From NCBI RefSeq assembly GCF_001311885.1, contig NZ_BBCE01000009.1:55558-119557 (forward strand): a stretch of 64,000 nt of DNA, in the 5' to 3' direction. Shown piece after piece: positions 1 through 10,050 of the stretch. This DNA comes from Syntrophomonas palmitatica JCM 14374. Lineage in GTDB: Bacteria; Bacillota; Syntrophomonadia; Syntrophomonadales; Syntrophomonadaceae. Under the pieces are notes generated by a model that was given only the letters and a program-made list of their open reading frames with translations, did not search any database and was not told where the DNA came from. Numbering within the stretch: the stretch's first letter is position 1; every line of letters begins with the position of its first letter. The translations under genes and the position numbers were made by a program.

Positions 1-1730
1 TGGAGTTTTTCCATATGCTCCTGCAATATCTTTTCCGCTTTATGATAACAGGTGTCAATGAATAAACTGGCTTCTTTATCGATAGCATAGGCTATGGCAT
101 CAGAATAGTTGCGGTCGCGGGAAATGTCCCGGCCCAGGAAAACCTCCTCGCTCTTATGACCAAAGGTAAGCGGGCCCAGTTCATCAGACATCCCGTATTC
201 GGTAATCATTTTGCGCACGATACTGCTGGCTCGTTCCAGGTCATTTTGCGCCCCGGTGCTGACATCGTTTAATACCAGCGCTTCGGCGACGCGCCCGCCG
301 AGCAGGGTGCTGACCTCGTCTAAGAGATAGGACTTGGTGATATAATTACGGTCCTCTTCCGGCAGCAAAAGGGTATAACCCCCGGCTCTCCCGCGCGGAA
401 TAATCGATATCTTATGCAGCTTGTCAGTATGGGGCAGAATATAACCGACCAGGCCGTGTCCGGCTTCATGGTAGGCCACCAGGCGCTTCTCTTTGTCTGA
501 AATAACCCGGGTCTTCTTCTCCGGTCCGGCTATGACCCTTTCGATAGATTCTTCCATCTCCTCCATGCCTACGGTCTCTTTGTTGCGGCGGGCGGCTAAC
601 AGAGCGGCTTCATTGACCAGGTTGGCCAGATCGGCGCCGGTAAAACCGGGAGTGCGTTTGGCCAAAATCGATAAATTCACATCCTGAGCCAGAGGCTTGC
701 CTTTGACATGGACTTCCAAAATGGCTTCCCGCCCTTTGACATCCGGTTTGTCTATTAATATATGACGGTCAAAACGTCCAGGCCTCAACAAAGCCGGGTC
801 CAGAATATCCGGGCGGTTGGTGCCGGCCATAACAATAATGCCTTCATTGGTGCTGAACCCGTCCATCTCCACCAGGAGCTGGTTTAAGGTCTGCTCCCTC
901 TCATCATGGCCCCCGCCCAGTCCGGCGCCTCGCTGGCGGCCCACAGCATCGATCTCATCAATAAATACTATACAGGGGGAGTTGCGCTTGGCCTGTTCGA
1001 AGAGGTCTCTGACCCGGGCCGCGCCCACACCTACGAACATTTCCACAAAATCGGAACCGCTGATGGAGAAGAAGGGCACCCCGGCCTCACCGGCTACGGC
1101 TTTGGCCATAAGGGTTTTGCCTGTGCCGGGGGCGCCGAATAATAGTACGCCTTTGGGAATCTTGGCCCCGATGCGAATGAATTTCTGCGGGTTTTTGAGG
1201 AACTCGACCACTTCCTGCATTTCCTCTTTGGCCTCTTCGGCTCCGGCCACATCGGCAAACGTGACCTTAACATCTTCAGGAGACATCATCCGCGCCCGGC
1301 TGCGCCCGAACTGCATTACCCGGTTGCCTCCGCCCTGAGTCTGATTCATGATAAATATCAGGAAAGCAATTAAAATGATAATCGGGAAAAGGGTGGTCAA
1401 AAGCGACATCCACCAGGGGGTAGGAGGTACGCGGTCTATGGTATAATCAACCTTTTGCTCGTTCAATACCTGGATGAGATCACTCTCTTTGGGGGCGGTA
1501 GTGATAAACAATTTGTCATTTCTAAGCTTACCCTGAACATTATAAATGTTGTCATCTACTTCAATCTTAACGCTCTTTACCTGTCCCTGCTGCAGTTTGC
1601 TCAAAAATTGGGGATAGGTGTACTTGCTGGCCTCTTCCCCGGACTTTGAAGTAAACTGAATGGCAAACAGGGCCAACAGGACGATGAGCGCGTATATGGC
1701 TATGTTTTTCAGAGCTTTATTCAAAGCCAT
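1..1730 (-). CDS. ftsH: ATP-dependent zinc metalloprotease FtsH (3' end cut by window edge)
   Basis: FtsH is a membrane-anchored AAA+ protease that degrades misassembled membrane proteins and short-lived regulators. About 576 residues are visible, of a usual 600-650; the C-terminus lies beyond base 1. Seen: an N-terminal membrane helix (about residues 8-26), a short extracytoplasmic domain, a second helix (about 108-128), Walker A GAPGTGKT (about 197), Walker B FIDEIDA, the arginine-finger region RPGRFDR, and the zinc site HEAGH (about 421). The ATG at 1730 follows AAAGGAGAGA and gives the expected MALNKALKN start. It follows tilS as in Bacillus, but hpt, normally between them, is absent. A strong promoter lies in the 130-bp gap. 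Identification is certain. Confidence 0.97.
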   Translation of the reverse strand, partial: MALNKALKNIAIYALIVLLALFAIQFTSKSGEEASKYTYPQFLSKLQQGQVKSVKIEVDDNIYNVQGKLRNDKLFITTAPKESDLIQVLNEQKVDYTIDRVPPTPWWMSLLTTLFPIIILIAFLIFIMNQTQGGGNRVMQFGRSRARMMSPEDVKVTFADVAGAEEAKEEMQEVVEFLKNPQKFIRIGAKIPKGVLLFGAPGTGKTLMAKAVAGEAGVPFFSISGSDFVEMFVGVGAARVRDLFEQAKRNSPCIVFIDEIDAVGRQRGAGLGGGHDEREQTLNQLLVEMDGFSTNEGIIVMAGTNRPDILDPALLRPGRFDRHILIDKPDVKGREAILEVHVKGKPLAQDVNLSILAKRTPGFTGADLANLVNEAALLAARRNKETVGMEEMEESIERVIAGPEKKTRVISDKEKRLVAYHEAGHGLVGYILPHTDKLHKISIIPRGRAGGYTLLLPEEDRNYITKSYLLDEVSTLLGGRVAEALVLNDVSTGAQNDLERASSIVRKMITEYGMSDELGPLTFGHKSEEVFLGRDISRDRNYSDAIAYAIDKEASLFIDTCYHKAEKILQEHMEKL

Positions 1731-1796
1731 TCTCTCCTTTAATGCTTATACGAAGGGGTAACCATTTTTTTCATGTGTATAGAGATATACCGTAAT

Positions 1797-1825
1797 ATTG
1801 TAGCATACCGTGATACCCTTTTCAA
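1797..1825 (-). promoter_or_regulatory. Sigma-A promoter of ftsH
   Basis: On the minus strand TTGAAA (1820-1825) is followed after exactly 17 bases by TACAAT (1797-1802), about 67 bases before the ftsH start codon. This near-consensus vegetative promoter suggests ftsH is also transcribed separately from tilS. It is inferred from sequence alone. Confidence 0.7.
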
Positions 1826-1860
1826 TCATGGCCGCAAACGTGACCGAAAACCTCTTTTCC

Positions 1861-3225
1861 TCATCGTTTCTGGACCACCAGTATATTCCGGGAATCTGGT
1901 CCTGCCGCGCCCCTTTGATCAATTCTTAAACCGAGCAGGGCATATATATTGCCTTTTTCGGCTGCCAGCAGCGGATAAAAGTCACGTTCAGCCCGGGGCA
2001 GTTTGATATCAATAAAAAAGTCCTTAATTTTCTTTTTGCCGTTCAGCCCGGTCGGATAAAAATAATCTCCCGGCTGGCGGCTGCGAATTACCAGGTCCTT
2101 TTCCAGTTTATCGTAGTCCAGGCAAGCCGCTTTGGTTTTCGGCATATCCTGCCCGGCCGCAATAATCGTAAAAACCAGGGTACAGTCAATCTCCTTAATA
2201 TATACTTCACCCGGTACCTTAACGGGATAGCAATAAGCCGGCGCTTTTGCATCCGGTTTACCCAGATGCAGTTCCTTATAATTCACCTGCGCGACCAGAT
2301 CCTGACGCAGCTTGATTTGCCGTCCTGAGCCGGGCCTGGCCAAAAGTTCGCGTATATATTCGACATCAGCTATGCTCCACCCGCTCATGCCTTGCAGCAG
2401 GCCCAGCGCATGAAGCAGCAGACGCCGTTGATAAGCGGGATGAAAACCCTGCAGTTTCTGTATATTAAGGATTAGCTTGCCCGGGTCCTGCCGAATCAAA
2501 ACCTGCGGCCACAGGATGCTGCTCTGCTGCTCCATGGCCTCATTTTCATCCCGGGCAATATCAGCCAGGCGGTTTAGGTTCTCAACCATACGAGGATTAA
2601 AATTTTTCTCCAGGCAGGGAAGCAATTGGCGGCGAATACGATTGCGCAGATAATAGGTTTCGTTATTACTGGGATCCAGACAATAGGGGACTGAATTTTC
2701 CGCCAGGTAATCCATAATTTCCGCCCGGCGTACACAGAGCAGGGGCCGAATCAGATTGCCGTTTTCCGGCATAATGCTGCGTAAACCCTTAATGCCGCTG
2801 CCGCGGATGAGATTAAGCAGAACGCCCTCGGCCCGGTCGTCCTGATGATGAGCCGTAGCCATCTTTGTTCCCCCGGTTTCCTGCATGAGATCCCGGAAAA
2901 ACTGATAGCGCGCATCCCGCCCCGCTTCTTCCAAAGATTTTCTCTCCTGCCGCGCCTTATTTCTGATGTCCTGACTCCGGCAATAGAACTCTATGCCCTG
3001 CTTGCGGCAATAGCCCCGGACTAATTCTTCTTCCTCCCCGGCTTCTTCCCGCAATTGATGGTTGAAATGGGCCGCGATGATTCTGCCTTCGAGTTCACGC
3101 ATCAAGCCATGTAAAAGGTGCAAAAGAGCCATAGAATCCGGCCCCCCGGAAACTCCGACAATTACAACATCGCCGGCTGTAATCAGCCCCTGCTCAACAA
3201 TGAATTTTTTAACCTTATCACGCAT
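1861..3225 (-). CDS. tilS: tRNA(Ile)-lysidine synthase TilS
   Basis: TilS ligates lysine to C34 of the CAU-anticodon isoleucine tRNA, using ATP, so that the tRNA reads AUA. The product has 454 residues. The N-type ATP-pyrophosphatase motif VSGGPDSMALLHLLHG is near residues 24-39, followed by AAHFNHQLR and the HHQDDRAE motif, all typical of TilS. The C-terminal domain (about 330-454) is present, so this is the long bacterial form. A longer reading frame could begin at 3264, but the ATG at 3225 has AAGGAAAG upstream and is preferred. Placed between spoIIE and ftsH as in Bacillus. Confidence 0.95.
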   Translation of the reverse strand: MRDKVKKFIVEQGLITAGDVVIVGVSGGPDSMALLHLLHGLMRELEGRIIAAHFNHQLREEAGEEEELVRGYCRKQGIEFYCRSQDIRNKARQERKSLEEAGRDARYQFFRDLMQETGGTKMATAHHQDDRAEGVLLNLIRGSGIKGLRSIMPENGNLIRPLLCVRRAEIMDYLAENSVPYCLDPSNNETYYLRNRIRRQLLPCLEKNFNPRMVENLNRLADIARDENEAMEQQSSILWPQVLIRQDPGKLILNIQKLQGFHPAYQRRLLLHALGLLQGMSGWSIADVEYIRELLARPGSGRQIKLRQDLVAQVNYKELHLGKPDAKAPAYCYPVKVPGEVYIKEIDCTLVFTIIAAGQDMPKTKAACLDYDKLEKDLVIRSRQPGDYFYPTGLNGKKKIKDFFIDIKLPRAERDFYPLLAAEKGNIYALLGLRIDQRGAAGPDSRNILVVQKR

Positions 3226-3235
3226 AAAACTTTCC

Positions 3236-3400
3236 TTAATATTGACGCTGAAAACGCTGACCATTTATGAATATCGCAGAATGTATCTAATTGATATGCT
3301 ACCCAAGTTTAAACCGTTAGTAAACGCATAATCTAAATGGTTGTGCATTCAAACCGAAAAATTTGACCCTGCCGCTGATAATAGGCATTGATATTACTTC
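3236..3400. repeat. Dispersed element with GACGCTGAAAACGCTGAC end
   Basis: The gap between tilS and spoIIE (3226-3540) holds no gene. Its first half starts with GACGCTGAAAACGCTGAC and ends near CTGATAATAGGCA. A second locus at 43655-43757 has a similar start (GACGCGGAAAACGCTGAC) and a similar end (TTGATAATAGGATG), with a shared ACCGAAAAAT inside. Two loosely matching copies suggest a dispersed intergenic repeat; its nature is unknown. Confidence 0.4.
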
Positions 3401-3465
3401 GCGACACCCCGCGTAAACTTATCTACAGAAAATAAAAAACCATACTTTCCTATACAATCAAAAAA

Positions 3466-3532
3466 CAAAACACAGGTTTACACTAATAATCATATTCTAA
3501 AATCAGTGTAAATCTGTGTTAATCTGTGGCTA
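3466..3532. repeat. CACAGAT palindromic element, copy 1 (short)
   Basis: The left arm AACACAGGTTTACACT faces the right arm AGTGTAAATCTGTGTT, followed by AATCTGTGGC, making a 60-bp imperfect palindrome directly after the spoIIE stop (minus strand). It belongs to the CACAGAT family seen in many gaps of this window. Confidence 0.6.
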
Positions 3533-3540
3533 TTAAATTC

Positions 3541-5997
3541 TTACGCCACATCAATGTACATGCATATGATGCTCATGTCGTCAGCGGGTTTGCCTTTACA
3601 TAGGCTCATGGCCTTGTTCATGAGCAGCTCGGCCAGGCGCTGGGGGTCGTTCTCATCCACACTGCTCAGAAAATCGGGCAGCCAGCGGTCCGCCCCAGCC
3701 TGGCGGGATATCTCCAGAACTCCGTCACTGACCATAACCAGCATATCCCGGGGGCAGAGATAACGTTTTTCACAGGCCGCTTCCACCTCCTCCAGTATGC
3801 CGACCGGCGGCGAACTGGCACTGATAGCCGCCACATTCCGGCCCCGTTTTAGAAAAGACGGGGCTGCCCCCACCTTAACCACATCTAATTCTCCCGAATA
3901 TAAATCTATTACCAGCATATCTATGGTGGCGAAGCTTTCCTCACAGGAGCGCAGCAGCAAAACAGAATTGATGGTCTGCAGGGCCAAATCCCTATCAAAA
4001 CCGCAATTTAAAAGATTTTCCAGCAGACGCACTGCTGCCTGGCTTTGCTGGGCGGCTTTTTCTCCTATCCCCATGCCATCGCTTAAGGCCACCAGTTCTT
4101 TGCCTTCTTTCAAAGTAGCGATAGTAAAACTGTCTCCGCACACTTTTTCCCGCGCTACCTGGGCGGCGCCGCTGCTGACCCGGTAACTGAGCGCCCTGGT
4201 GAGGGTGAAGGAACAGCTGCTGCGGGTCGGGAAGCGCGGGCACTTTTTATCGCACACTACTACCCTTTGCCCCATGATGCCGGAGACCATTGATGCCACC
4301 TCGGTTTCGCAGTATTGATGATCACCGCACGACTCACATTGAACATCCAGGTAGAGTTGGGCTCCGCTGCGCACCGGAGTCAGGTTTTTTACCTTCATGC
4401 TTCTTTGCTTTAGTTCCAGGAACAGTTTCTTGCGCAATTCATAATCGATGTCCAGTTCCATGTCGATTTCCGCTGCGAGGTTTTTGATTACCTGACTTAC
4501 CCCTTGAAGCTGACGGGAAACCAGTTCCCGGGATTCATTCAATTTACCTGACCAGTATTCATTAATACGCAGCTTGTCAAAAAGGTGATTGATGCTGTTC
4601 ACCATTTCGCGGCCATTTACACAACGGCGGCGAAATCCCGGCGGACATTGCTCCAGGTTGACTTCCCCGCCATTCTCAGCCAGAGCGAAAATATCCAGGA
4701 TTTCCTGCGATGTGCTGTAGGAATCCCGCTCCCAGCATAAATCATAACGCGAACAGTTATGGCAAAATTTATCCGCCAACTCCTCGTAGAGGTAATTCAA
4801 GTATCCGCTGCGGCTTACCCGGCCTGTTCCGGGAACGTCTTCCCCAAAGCTGCTGGAGAGTTCGTCAAAGACCCCGGCCAGGTGCGCTATACGCTGGCGG
4901 GCTGTAGTCTGCAGTCCCGCATCCATTATTTTTAGTTCTCGATTCCTTATTTCGTCAATTGTACCCAGTGATTGAACCGGCAGTTTTTCCTTCAGACTTT
5001 CCGGCAGAAGCATAAATAAAAGTGCAGCCGCGCCGGTTTCCCACATTCCCAGTATGGTGGCCTGGGTCTCGGATATAAACATGGACAAAGCCAGGTTGCC
5101 CAGCATAAACCCGATTATTATGCCTAACCGTCCAAAATTCCTGAACATACCGGCCAAAAGACCAGAGATAGCGTACAAACCCAGGCTCTGAGCAAAGACG
5201 CTCGAACTCAATGAGGGGATAATCCCTGCCATGACCCCTACCATGGTGCCGCCGCCGCTCCCCCAGATAAGGGCAGCCACCAGGATGCCCAGGCGGCAGA
5301 GCACTCCAGCCAGGCTTAAGCCAAAACACTTAATGCCGGTTAAGCCCATAATGAGCCCTATCCCTGCCACCAGAAATGATGCCAGGTCTTCAAAGCTGAA
5401 TTCCACCAGGGGTTTGCGTGATTGCAGGCTGTCACGGACCACCAGGAATACAAAGCAAAGAATACCTGCGATAATGGCTTCAAAAACCGTCACCATCTCC
5501 TGGTAAAAAGAAAGTTCGCTAAGGAGCATGAAAACGGTTTTACTGACAAACACGCAGGCAAAGGTTATCAAGGGCAGCCCCCACCAGTTCTTCTCCCGAG
5601 GCAGGGGGGCATAACTTATCACCCCTAATAAAAGCGCGCAGGCTATAATATTTCTTCCCAGGGCGCTGCCGTGCTGCACACTTAAAAAGCCCAGGATTGT
5701 GGCCACCGCTATCAGAGCCGCCCGGGCTTTATTACGAAAACCAAACGATGCCAACCAGGCAAACGCAAACGGCAACAATTCCCCCAATACAAAGGCGCGG
5801 GCCATTAGTAAAGCGCACAGGCTAAGGCCCAGGCTGCTCCAGGTCAGAAGCGGCTTTACGGCCGGGACCGCTGCCGTTTTAAACACTGGCGGCACCTTAA
5901 CTCTTTGCAGTAAGGCTGTAATATGAGGTCCGCCTCTGGGTCTTTCATTGACCGCGGAAATACGCTGATAAGGATAGATTTCAATCTTATCCAGCAT
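3541..5997 (-). CDS. spoIIE: Stage II sporulation protein E (SpoIIE phosphatase)
   Basis: SpoIIE is the PP2C-type phosphatase that dephosphorylates the anti-anti-sigma factor SpoIIAA at the polar septum and so releases sigma-F in the forespore. It is 818 residues long, as usual. The first ~330 residues are strongly hydrophobic with about ten membrane segments. A central region follows (about 340-590) with two cysteine clusters (CHNCSRYDLC and CESCGDHQYC). The PP2C domain is C-terminal, with metal-binding LSDGMGIGEKA (about 637) and VSDGVLE (about 755). The ATG at 5997 follows GGGGGAGAG. The neighbour order yabR...spoIIE-tilS-ftsH is as in Bacillus, but a formate module has entered upstream. 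Confidence 0.97.
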   Translation of the reverse strand: MLDKIEIYPYQRISAVNERPRGGPHITALLQRVKVPPVFKTAAVPAVKPLLTWSSLGLSLCALLMARAFVLGELLPFAFAWLASFGFRNKARAALIAVATILGFLSVQHGSALGRNIIACALLLGVISYAPLPREKNWWGLPLITFACVFVSKTVFMLLSELSFYQEMVTVFEAIIAGILCFVFLVVRDSLQSRKPLVEFSFEDLASFLVAGIGLIMGLTGIKCFGLSLAGVLCRLGILVAALIWGSGGGTMVGVMAGIIPSLSSSVFAQSLGLYAISGLLAGMFRNFGRLGIIIGFMLGNLALSMFISETQATILGMWETGAAALLFMLLPESLKEKLPVQSLGTIDEIRNRELKIMDAGLQTTARQRIAHLAGVFDELSSSFGEDVPGTGRVSRSGYLNYLYEELADKFCHNCSRYDLCWERDSYSTSQEILDIFALAENGGEVNLEQCPPGFRRRCVNGREMVNSINHLFDKLRINEYWSGKLNESRELVSRQLQGVSQVIKNLAAEIDMELDIDYELRKKLFLELKQRSMKVKNLTPVRSGAQLYLDVQCESCGDHQYCETEVASMVSGIMGQRVVVCDKKCPRFPTRSSCSFTLTRALSYRVSSGAAQVAREKVCGDSFTIATLKEGKELVALSDGMGIGEKAAQQSQAAVRLLENLLNCGFDRDLALQTINSVLLLRSCEESFATIDMLVIDLYSGELDVVKVGAAPSFLKRGRNVAAISASSPPVGILEEVEAACEKRYLCPRDMLVMVSDGVLEISRQAGADRWLPDFLSSVDENDPQRLAELLMNKAMSLCKGKPADDMSIICMYIDVA

Positions 5998-6030
5998 CTC
6001 TCTCCCCCTATTCCATAGTCCTGTCCATCC

Positions 6031-6062
6031 ATTATAACAAGCCTTTATGGTAAATTTTGTAA
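6031..6062 (-). promoter_or_regulatory. Candidate spoIIE promoter with long spacer
   Basis: A perfect TATAAT (6031-6036, minus strand) lies 34 bases before the spoIIE start. No good -35 lies at 17 bases; TTACAA (6057-6062) lies at 20. B. subtilis spoIIE is known to use a Spo0A-activated sigma-A promoter with an overlong spacer, so this layout fits, but no clear Spo0A box was found. Confidence 0.35.
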
Positions 6063-6142
6063 TTACTTAGGGGCAGCATTGCGGTACTTTTTCGTAAAAT
6101 CATAAAATAGCAGCGAAAATCAGCCTTGATTTTACATGAAAC

Positions 6143-6177
6143 TAAAAAAGGAGGTCCCTTTAATCGAGACCTCCTTT
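6143..6177 (-). terminator. Rho-independent terminator after focA
   Basis: A 10-bp stem, AAAGGAGGTC paired with GACCTCCTTT (6147-6156 with 6168-6177) around an 11-base loop, is followed on the minus strand by TTTTTTAG. It ends the formate transcript before spoIIE. Confidence 0.8.
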
Positions 6178-6196
6178 GAGAATCGACTGATTTTAT

Positions 6197-7173
6197 TTAG
6201 GCTTTGGCACTCTTGTCAGCATTAGCAGCCGGAGCAGACGGTTTGAGGTAAGCATACCAGTAGAAGCTTCCCACAAAGATTGATCCGCCTACGATGTTGC
6301 CCAGGGTAACCGGAACCAGATTGTTCACCAGGAAGGTCTTCCAGGTAAATACTTTAGCGACGCCTGCTTTGAAAGCAGCCATAGCAGCAATAGCGTCAGG
6401 AGGCAGGGTTCCGCCCGCGGCCAGCAGAGCAGCCTGGTCAGGGGTCAGAACGCTCTTGGCGGCAACGTCAACGATAGCCGGAATGTGAGAAACAACCAGA
6501 CCCATGGGAATAAAGAACATGTTGGCTACGCTATGCTCGAAGCCGCTGGCAACGAAGGCCATGATGGGGAAGAAGATCGCGAACACCTTGCCTACCACAT
6601 CTTTGCTGGCCAAAGCAAGCCATACAGCCATACAAACCAGCCAGTTACAGAGAATGGCCCGGCAGAAGGCTGCGCTCCAGGTCAGTTCGAGTTTGCCTTT
6701 AGCGATCAAAAGGGATTTGGCACCTACGGCACCTTTGAAAAGCCCTACTGAAGTGGTGCCATCAGCACCCACACCATAGAAGCCGCCGGCGATAATATAA
6801 ACCAGCAAAAGAGAACCGATAAAGTTGGCTATCCATACAATAACCCAGTTCTTTAACAGAGCTCCCCAGGAGCAGGAACCGTTCAGAGCGCCGATCATCA
6901 TGAACATGTTGTTGCCGGTGAACAGTTCCGCGCCGCCGATAACAACGAGCATCAGGCCTACGCTAAATACTGCGCCGAACATAAACTGACCAAAGCCGTT
7001 ACCCAGGTATTTGGCAATATCCTGGCCCACCATGGTGGCCAGGTTGGCGCCGAAGCCAATGTAGACCCCGGCCAGTATCCCCAGTATTAATAACTGGCCG
7101 AAGGTAAGGGTGGATTTCTTTTGACTTATGCCGCAGCTACGCCTGCTACTTCACCAGGTCCAAAACAATTCAT
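6197..7173 (-). CDS. focA: Formate/nitrite transporter family channel (probable formate channel FocA), frame-interrupted
   Basis: FNT-family pentameric channels move formate (or nitrite) across the membrane. The intact part (from 7033) shows six hydrophobic segments and the family signature LFTGNNMFMMIGAL. The natural start is the ATG at 7173 after GAAAGGATG, giving MNCFGPGEVAGVAA. One base is missing near 7129-7132, after which the frame continues ISQKKSTLTFGQLLILG into the intact part, restoring a normal ~325-residue protein. Lying directly downstream of the formate dehydrogenase genes, it probably carries formate for that enzyme. Either a sequencing error or a real lesion; the rest of the gene is undecayed. 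Confidence 0.9.
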
Positions 7174-7210
7174 CAATTACTCATCCTTTCAATAAATATA
7201 ATAGGGCTGC

Positions 7211-7316
7211 GATTCCACACAGATTCATACAGATTCTTAAGCATGAACACAAATATAAAAGATGGTATTAAATCAGGTTTTGGGTTTAATCATAATCTGT
7301 ATTCATCTGTGTTGGT
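7211..7316. repeat. CACAGAT palindromic element, copy 2
   Basis: The left arm CACAGATTCATACAGATTCT (7214 on) faces a right arm reading ATAATCTGTATTCATCTGTG (to about 7312). It fills the gap between the fdhA stop and the focA start and would be transcribed as a long imperfect hairpin inside the formate operon. Confidence 0.65.
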
Positions 7317-7327
7317 CATGGTCAATT

Positions 7328-10028
7328 TTAAATTTTCTCTACCCGCGCGGCAGCTACCTTGTACTCGGGAATGCCCGCTACCGGGTCCAGGGACTCCGGT
7401 GAAGCGTTAGTGAGTACATTGGCTGCGGCTTCCGCAAAGTGGAAATAAGTGAAAATAACATTTTCGCTTACTGCTGCGGTTATTCTGGCCTTCACATCGA
7501 TTTTTCCCCGGCGGGTAATCACTCTTACCATGTCGCCGTCGTTAATACCCAGATTTGCAGCCGTAACCGGACTAATCTGCACTTCATTTTCAGGTTGTAT
7601 AGCATCAAGCGCTATTGCCCGTCGGGTCATGGTACCGGTATGGTAATGATAGAGACTGCGTCCGGTAGTTAAAATGAGCGGGTATTCTTCATCAGGCAAT
7701 TCAGCCGCTTCTTTAAATTCAATCGCGTGGAATAATCCCAGCCCGCGATTAAATTTTTCCTTGTGCAGAACCGGAGTTCCGGCATGATCCTCACTGGGGC
7801 AGGGCCACTGCAAACCCTTTCCTTCCAGGCGCTGGTAGGTCATACCCGCATAGGAAGGAGTTACGGTGCGGATTTCCTCGAAAATCTCTTCCACTGAGTT
7901 GTAATTCATGCTATAGCCCAGGCGATTAGACAATTCACAGATAATCTGCCAATCGGGGCGGGCGTCTCCGCGAGGATTGACCGCCTTGCGCACCCTTTGC
8001 ACCCGCCGTTCGGTATTGGTGAAGGTGCCGTCCTTTTCAGCAAAACTTACTCCCGGAAATACCACATCCGCCTTTTGAGCGGTTTCGGTCAGGAAAATAT
8101 CCTGGACCATCAGGAAATCCAGGTTGTCCAAGGCCTCTTCCACATGATGAATATCAGGGTCGCTCATCATCGGGTTTTCACCGATTACAATAAGTCCTTT
8201 CAGTTCTCCATGGTGAGCTTTGGCAATAGCGGCGGTTATAGTTAATCCGTTATTCGGTGAAAGCTTAACTCCCCATGCCTTTTCAAATTTCTCCCGCACA
8301 GCGTCGTCAACTACCTTCTGGTAGGCGGGATAAGTCACGGGCAGAGCTCCCATGTCACAGGCTCCCTGCACATTATTCTGGCCGCGCAAGGGATTTACCC
8401 CGGTTCCGGGTTTACCCAGATTGCCAGTAAGCAGTGCCAGATTGCAGATGGATTTTACATTATCAGTACCGGTGCTATGCTGGGTAAGTCCCATGGCGTA
8501 GCATATCGACGCTCTTTCCGCACTGGCATAAAGACGAGCGGCCATCCTGATATCTTCAGCCGCAACTCCAGTTATCTTTTCCACAGCTTCAGGCGTATAT
8601 TTGGCTACAACCGCAGCCATTTCTTCATAGCCCTCGGTGCGGTTGGCGATGAACTCTTTATCCGCCAGTCCTTCCTCGATAATAACATTCATCATCCCAT
8701 TGATTAATGCCACATCAGTACCGGGCTTGAATTGTATAAATACATCCGCCATATTGGAAAGGTCAATAGAGCGGGGGTCGGCCACAATCAATTTGGCGCC
8801 GTTCTTACGTACATTGCTCTTGATTTTGTAGCCTATTACCGGGTGGTTTTCGGTGGTATTGGTTCCAATTAAAAATACCAGCTGCGCGTCATTCTGCAAC
8901 TCATTAATGGAGTTGGTCATTGCGCCGCTTCCAAATGCTGCCCCCAGACCGGCGACAGTAACGGAGTGTCAGAGACGGGCGCAATGGTCGACGTTATTGC
9001 TTCCTATTACGGCCCTCATAAGCTTTTGCGCCAAATAATTCTCCTCATTAGTCATTCGAGCTGACGAGAACATGGCCAGGGAATCAGGGCCGTTTTTCGC
9101 TTTTATTTCCTTAATCTTTCCGGCGGCATAATCCAAGGCCTCATCCCAACTGGCCGGCCTTAATTCACCATTTTCTCTGATTAATGGGGTGGTAAGGCGC
9201 TGGGGAGAATTAACAAAATCCCAGCCAAAACGGCCCTTAACACACAGCGCCCTTATTGACCGGGCTGAACCCTTCGTCGCGCATGGAGCTTACCCCCACT
9301 ATCTGGTCGTCTTTGACATTAAGCTCGAAAGTACAGCCTGTTCCGCAGTAGGTACAGGTAGTTGCCACTTTATCGACCTGATAGGATTTGCCCTTGCCCA
9401 TGGAAATCTTGCTGTTCAGCGCTCCCACCGGGCAAACCATGACGCACTGGCCGCAGAATACACACGGCGAATCCTCCAGGTTGCCGTTGAAAGCCGTGGC
9501 GATTCGGGCATGATGACCCCTGTGTTCAACATTGATAGCCTGGGCTCCGGTTATTTCTTCACAGGCCCGAACGCAGCGGGTGCACATGATGCACTTATCA
9601 TAATCCCTTTCAATAAAGGGATTGGGGTCGTTTTTAAAGAAGTGCGGGCCTTCCCCCGCAAAACGAGACTCCCCTACCCCGTAGCGGTAGCAGTAGTCCT
9701 GCAGGCGGCAGTCCCCGTCCTTTTCGCAGACATGGCATTCCAGTTTGTGGCGGGCCAGCAAGAGCTCCAGGACCACCTTACGGGCCTCAATAACATCCGG
9801 ACTCTCGGTCTCTATTACCATGTTGTTCTCGACCGGAGTTACACAGGAAGCCAGCAGATTGCGGCGTCCCTTGGCCTCTACCACACAGATGCGGCAGGAA
9901 CCGGCCAGTCTGAGGTCGGGATCATAGCAAAAAGTGGGTATATCGGCTCCGGCTTGGCGGCAGGCATCAATCAGCATAGTGCCTTTAGGCACCTGCATTT
10001 CTTTTCCGTCTATAGTTATATTAAACAT
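7328..10028 (-). CDS. fdhA: Selenocysteine-containing NAD-type formate dehydrogenase alpha subunit with NuoG-like N-terminus, frame-interrupted
   Basis: The catalytic subunit interconverts formate and CO2 at a molybdenum or tungsten bis-pterin centre and passes electrons through iron-sulfur clusters to the NuoF/NuoE partners. Order: a [2Fe-2S] ferredoxin domain (1-80), the H-x3-C-x2-C-x5-C site ([14 protein letters not shown]), two [4Fe-4S] motifs (CIMCTRC, CVFCGQC), then CTYCGTGC opening the molybdopterin domain. The codon at 8969-8971 is TGA within [17 protein letters not shown], the site where formate dehydrogenases carry Cys or Sec, so it is read as selenocysteine (about residue 354). A GT dinucleotide appears lost near 9240-9246 in a GTGTGT run: KGAVC should continue [15 protein letters not shown]. 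Corrected length is about 900 residues, normal for the family. The start ATG follows AAAGGAGG. Confidence 0.92.
8938..8971 (-). promoter_or_regulatory. UGA selenocysteine codon with SECIS-like hairpin
   Basis: The in-frame TGA is at 8969-8971. Ten bases downstream CTGTCGCC pairs with GGGGGCAG (one mismatch, one G-T pair) around the loop GGTCTG (8938-8958, minus strand). E. coli fdhF has a similar SECIS with GGUCU in its apical loop at about this distance. In such genes SelB bound to the hairpin delivers Sec-tRNA. Hairpin and codon are seen; decoding is inferred. Confidence 0.8.
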
Positions 10029-10050
10029 CTTTTTCCTCCTTTCTTATAAA

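Noticed and set aside
817..1338. Long plus-strand ORF
   Set aside because: Antisense shadow of ftsH, whose AAA+ motifs are on the minus strand.
7328..8920. Shorter fdhA starting at an internal ATG after the TGA
   Set aside because: It would lose the cofactor-binding and iron-sulfur half; the TGA matches the Sec site and the frame continues upstream.
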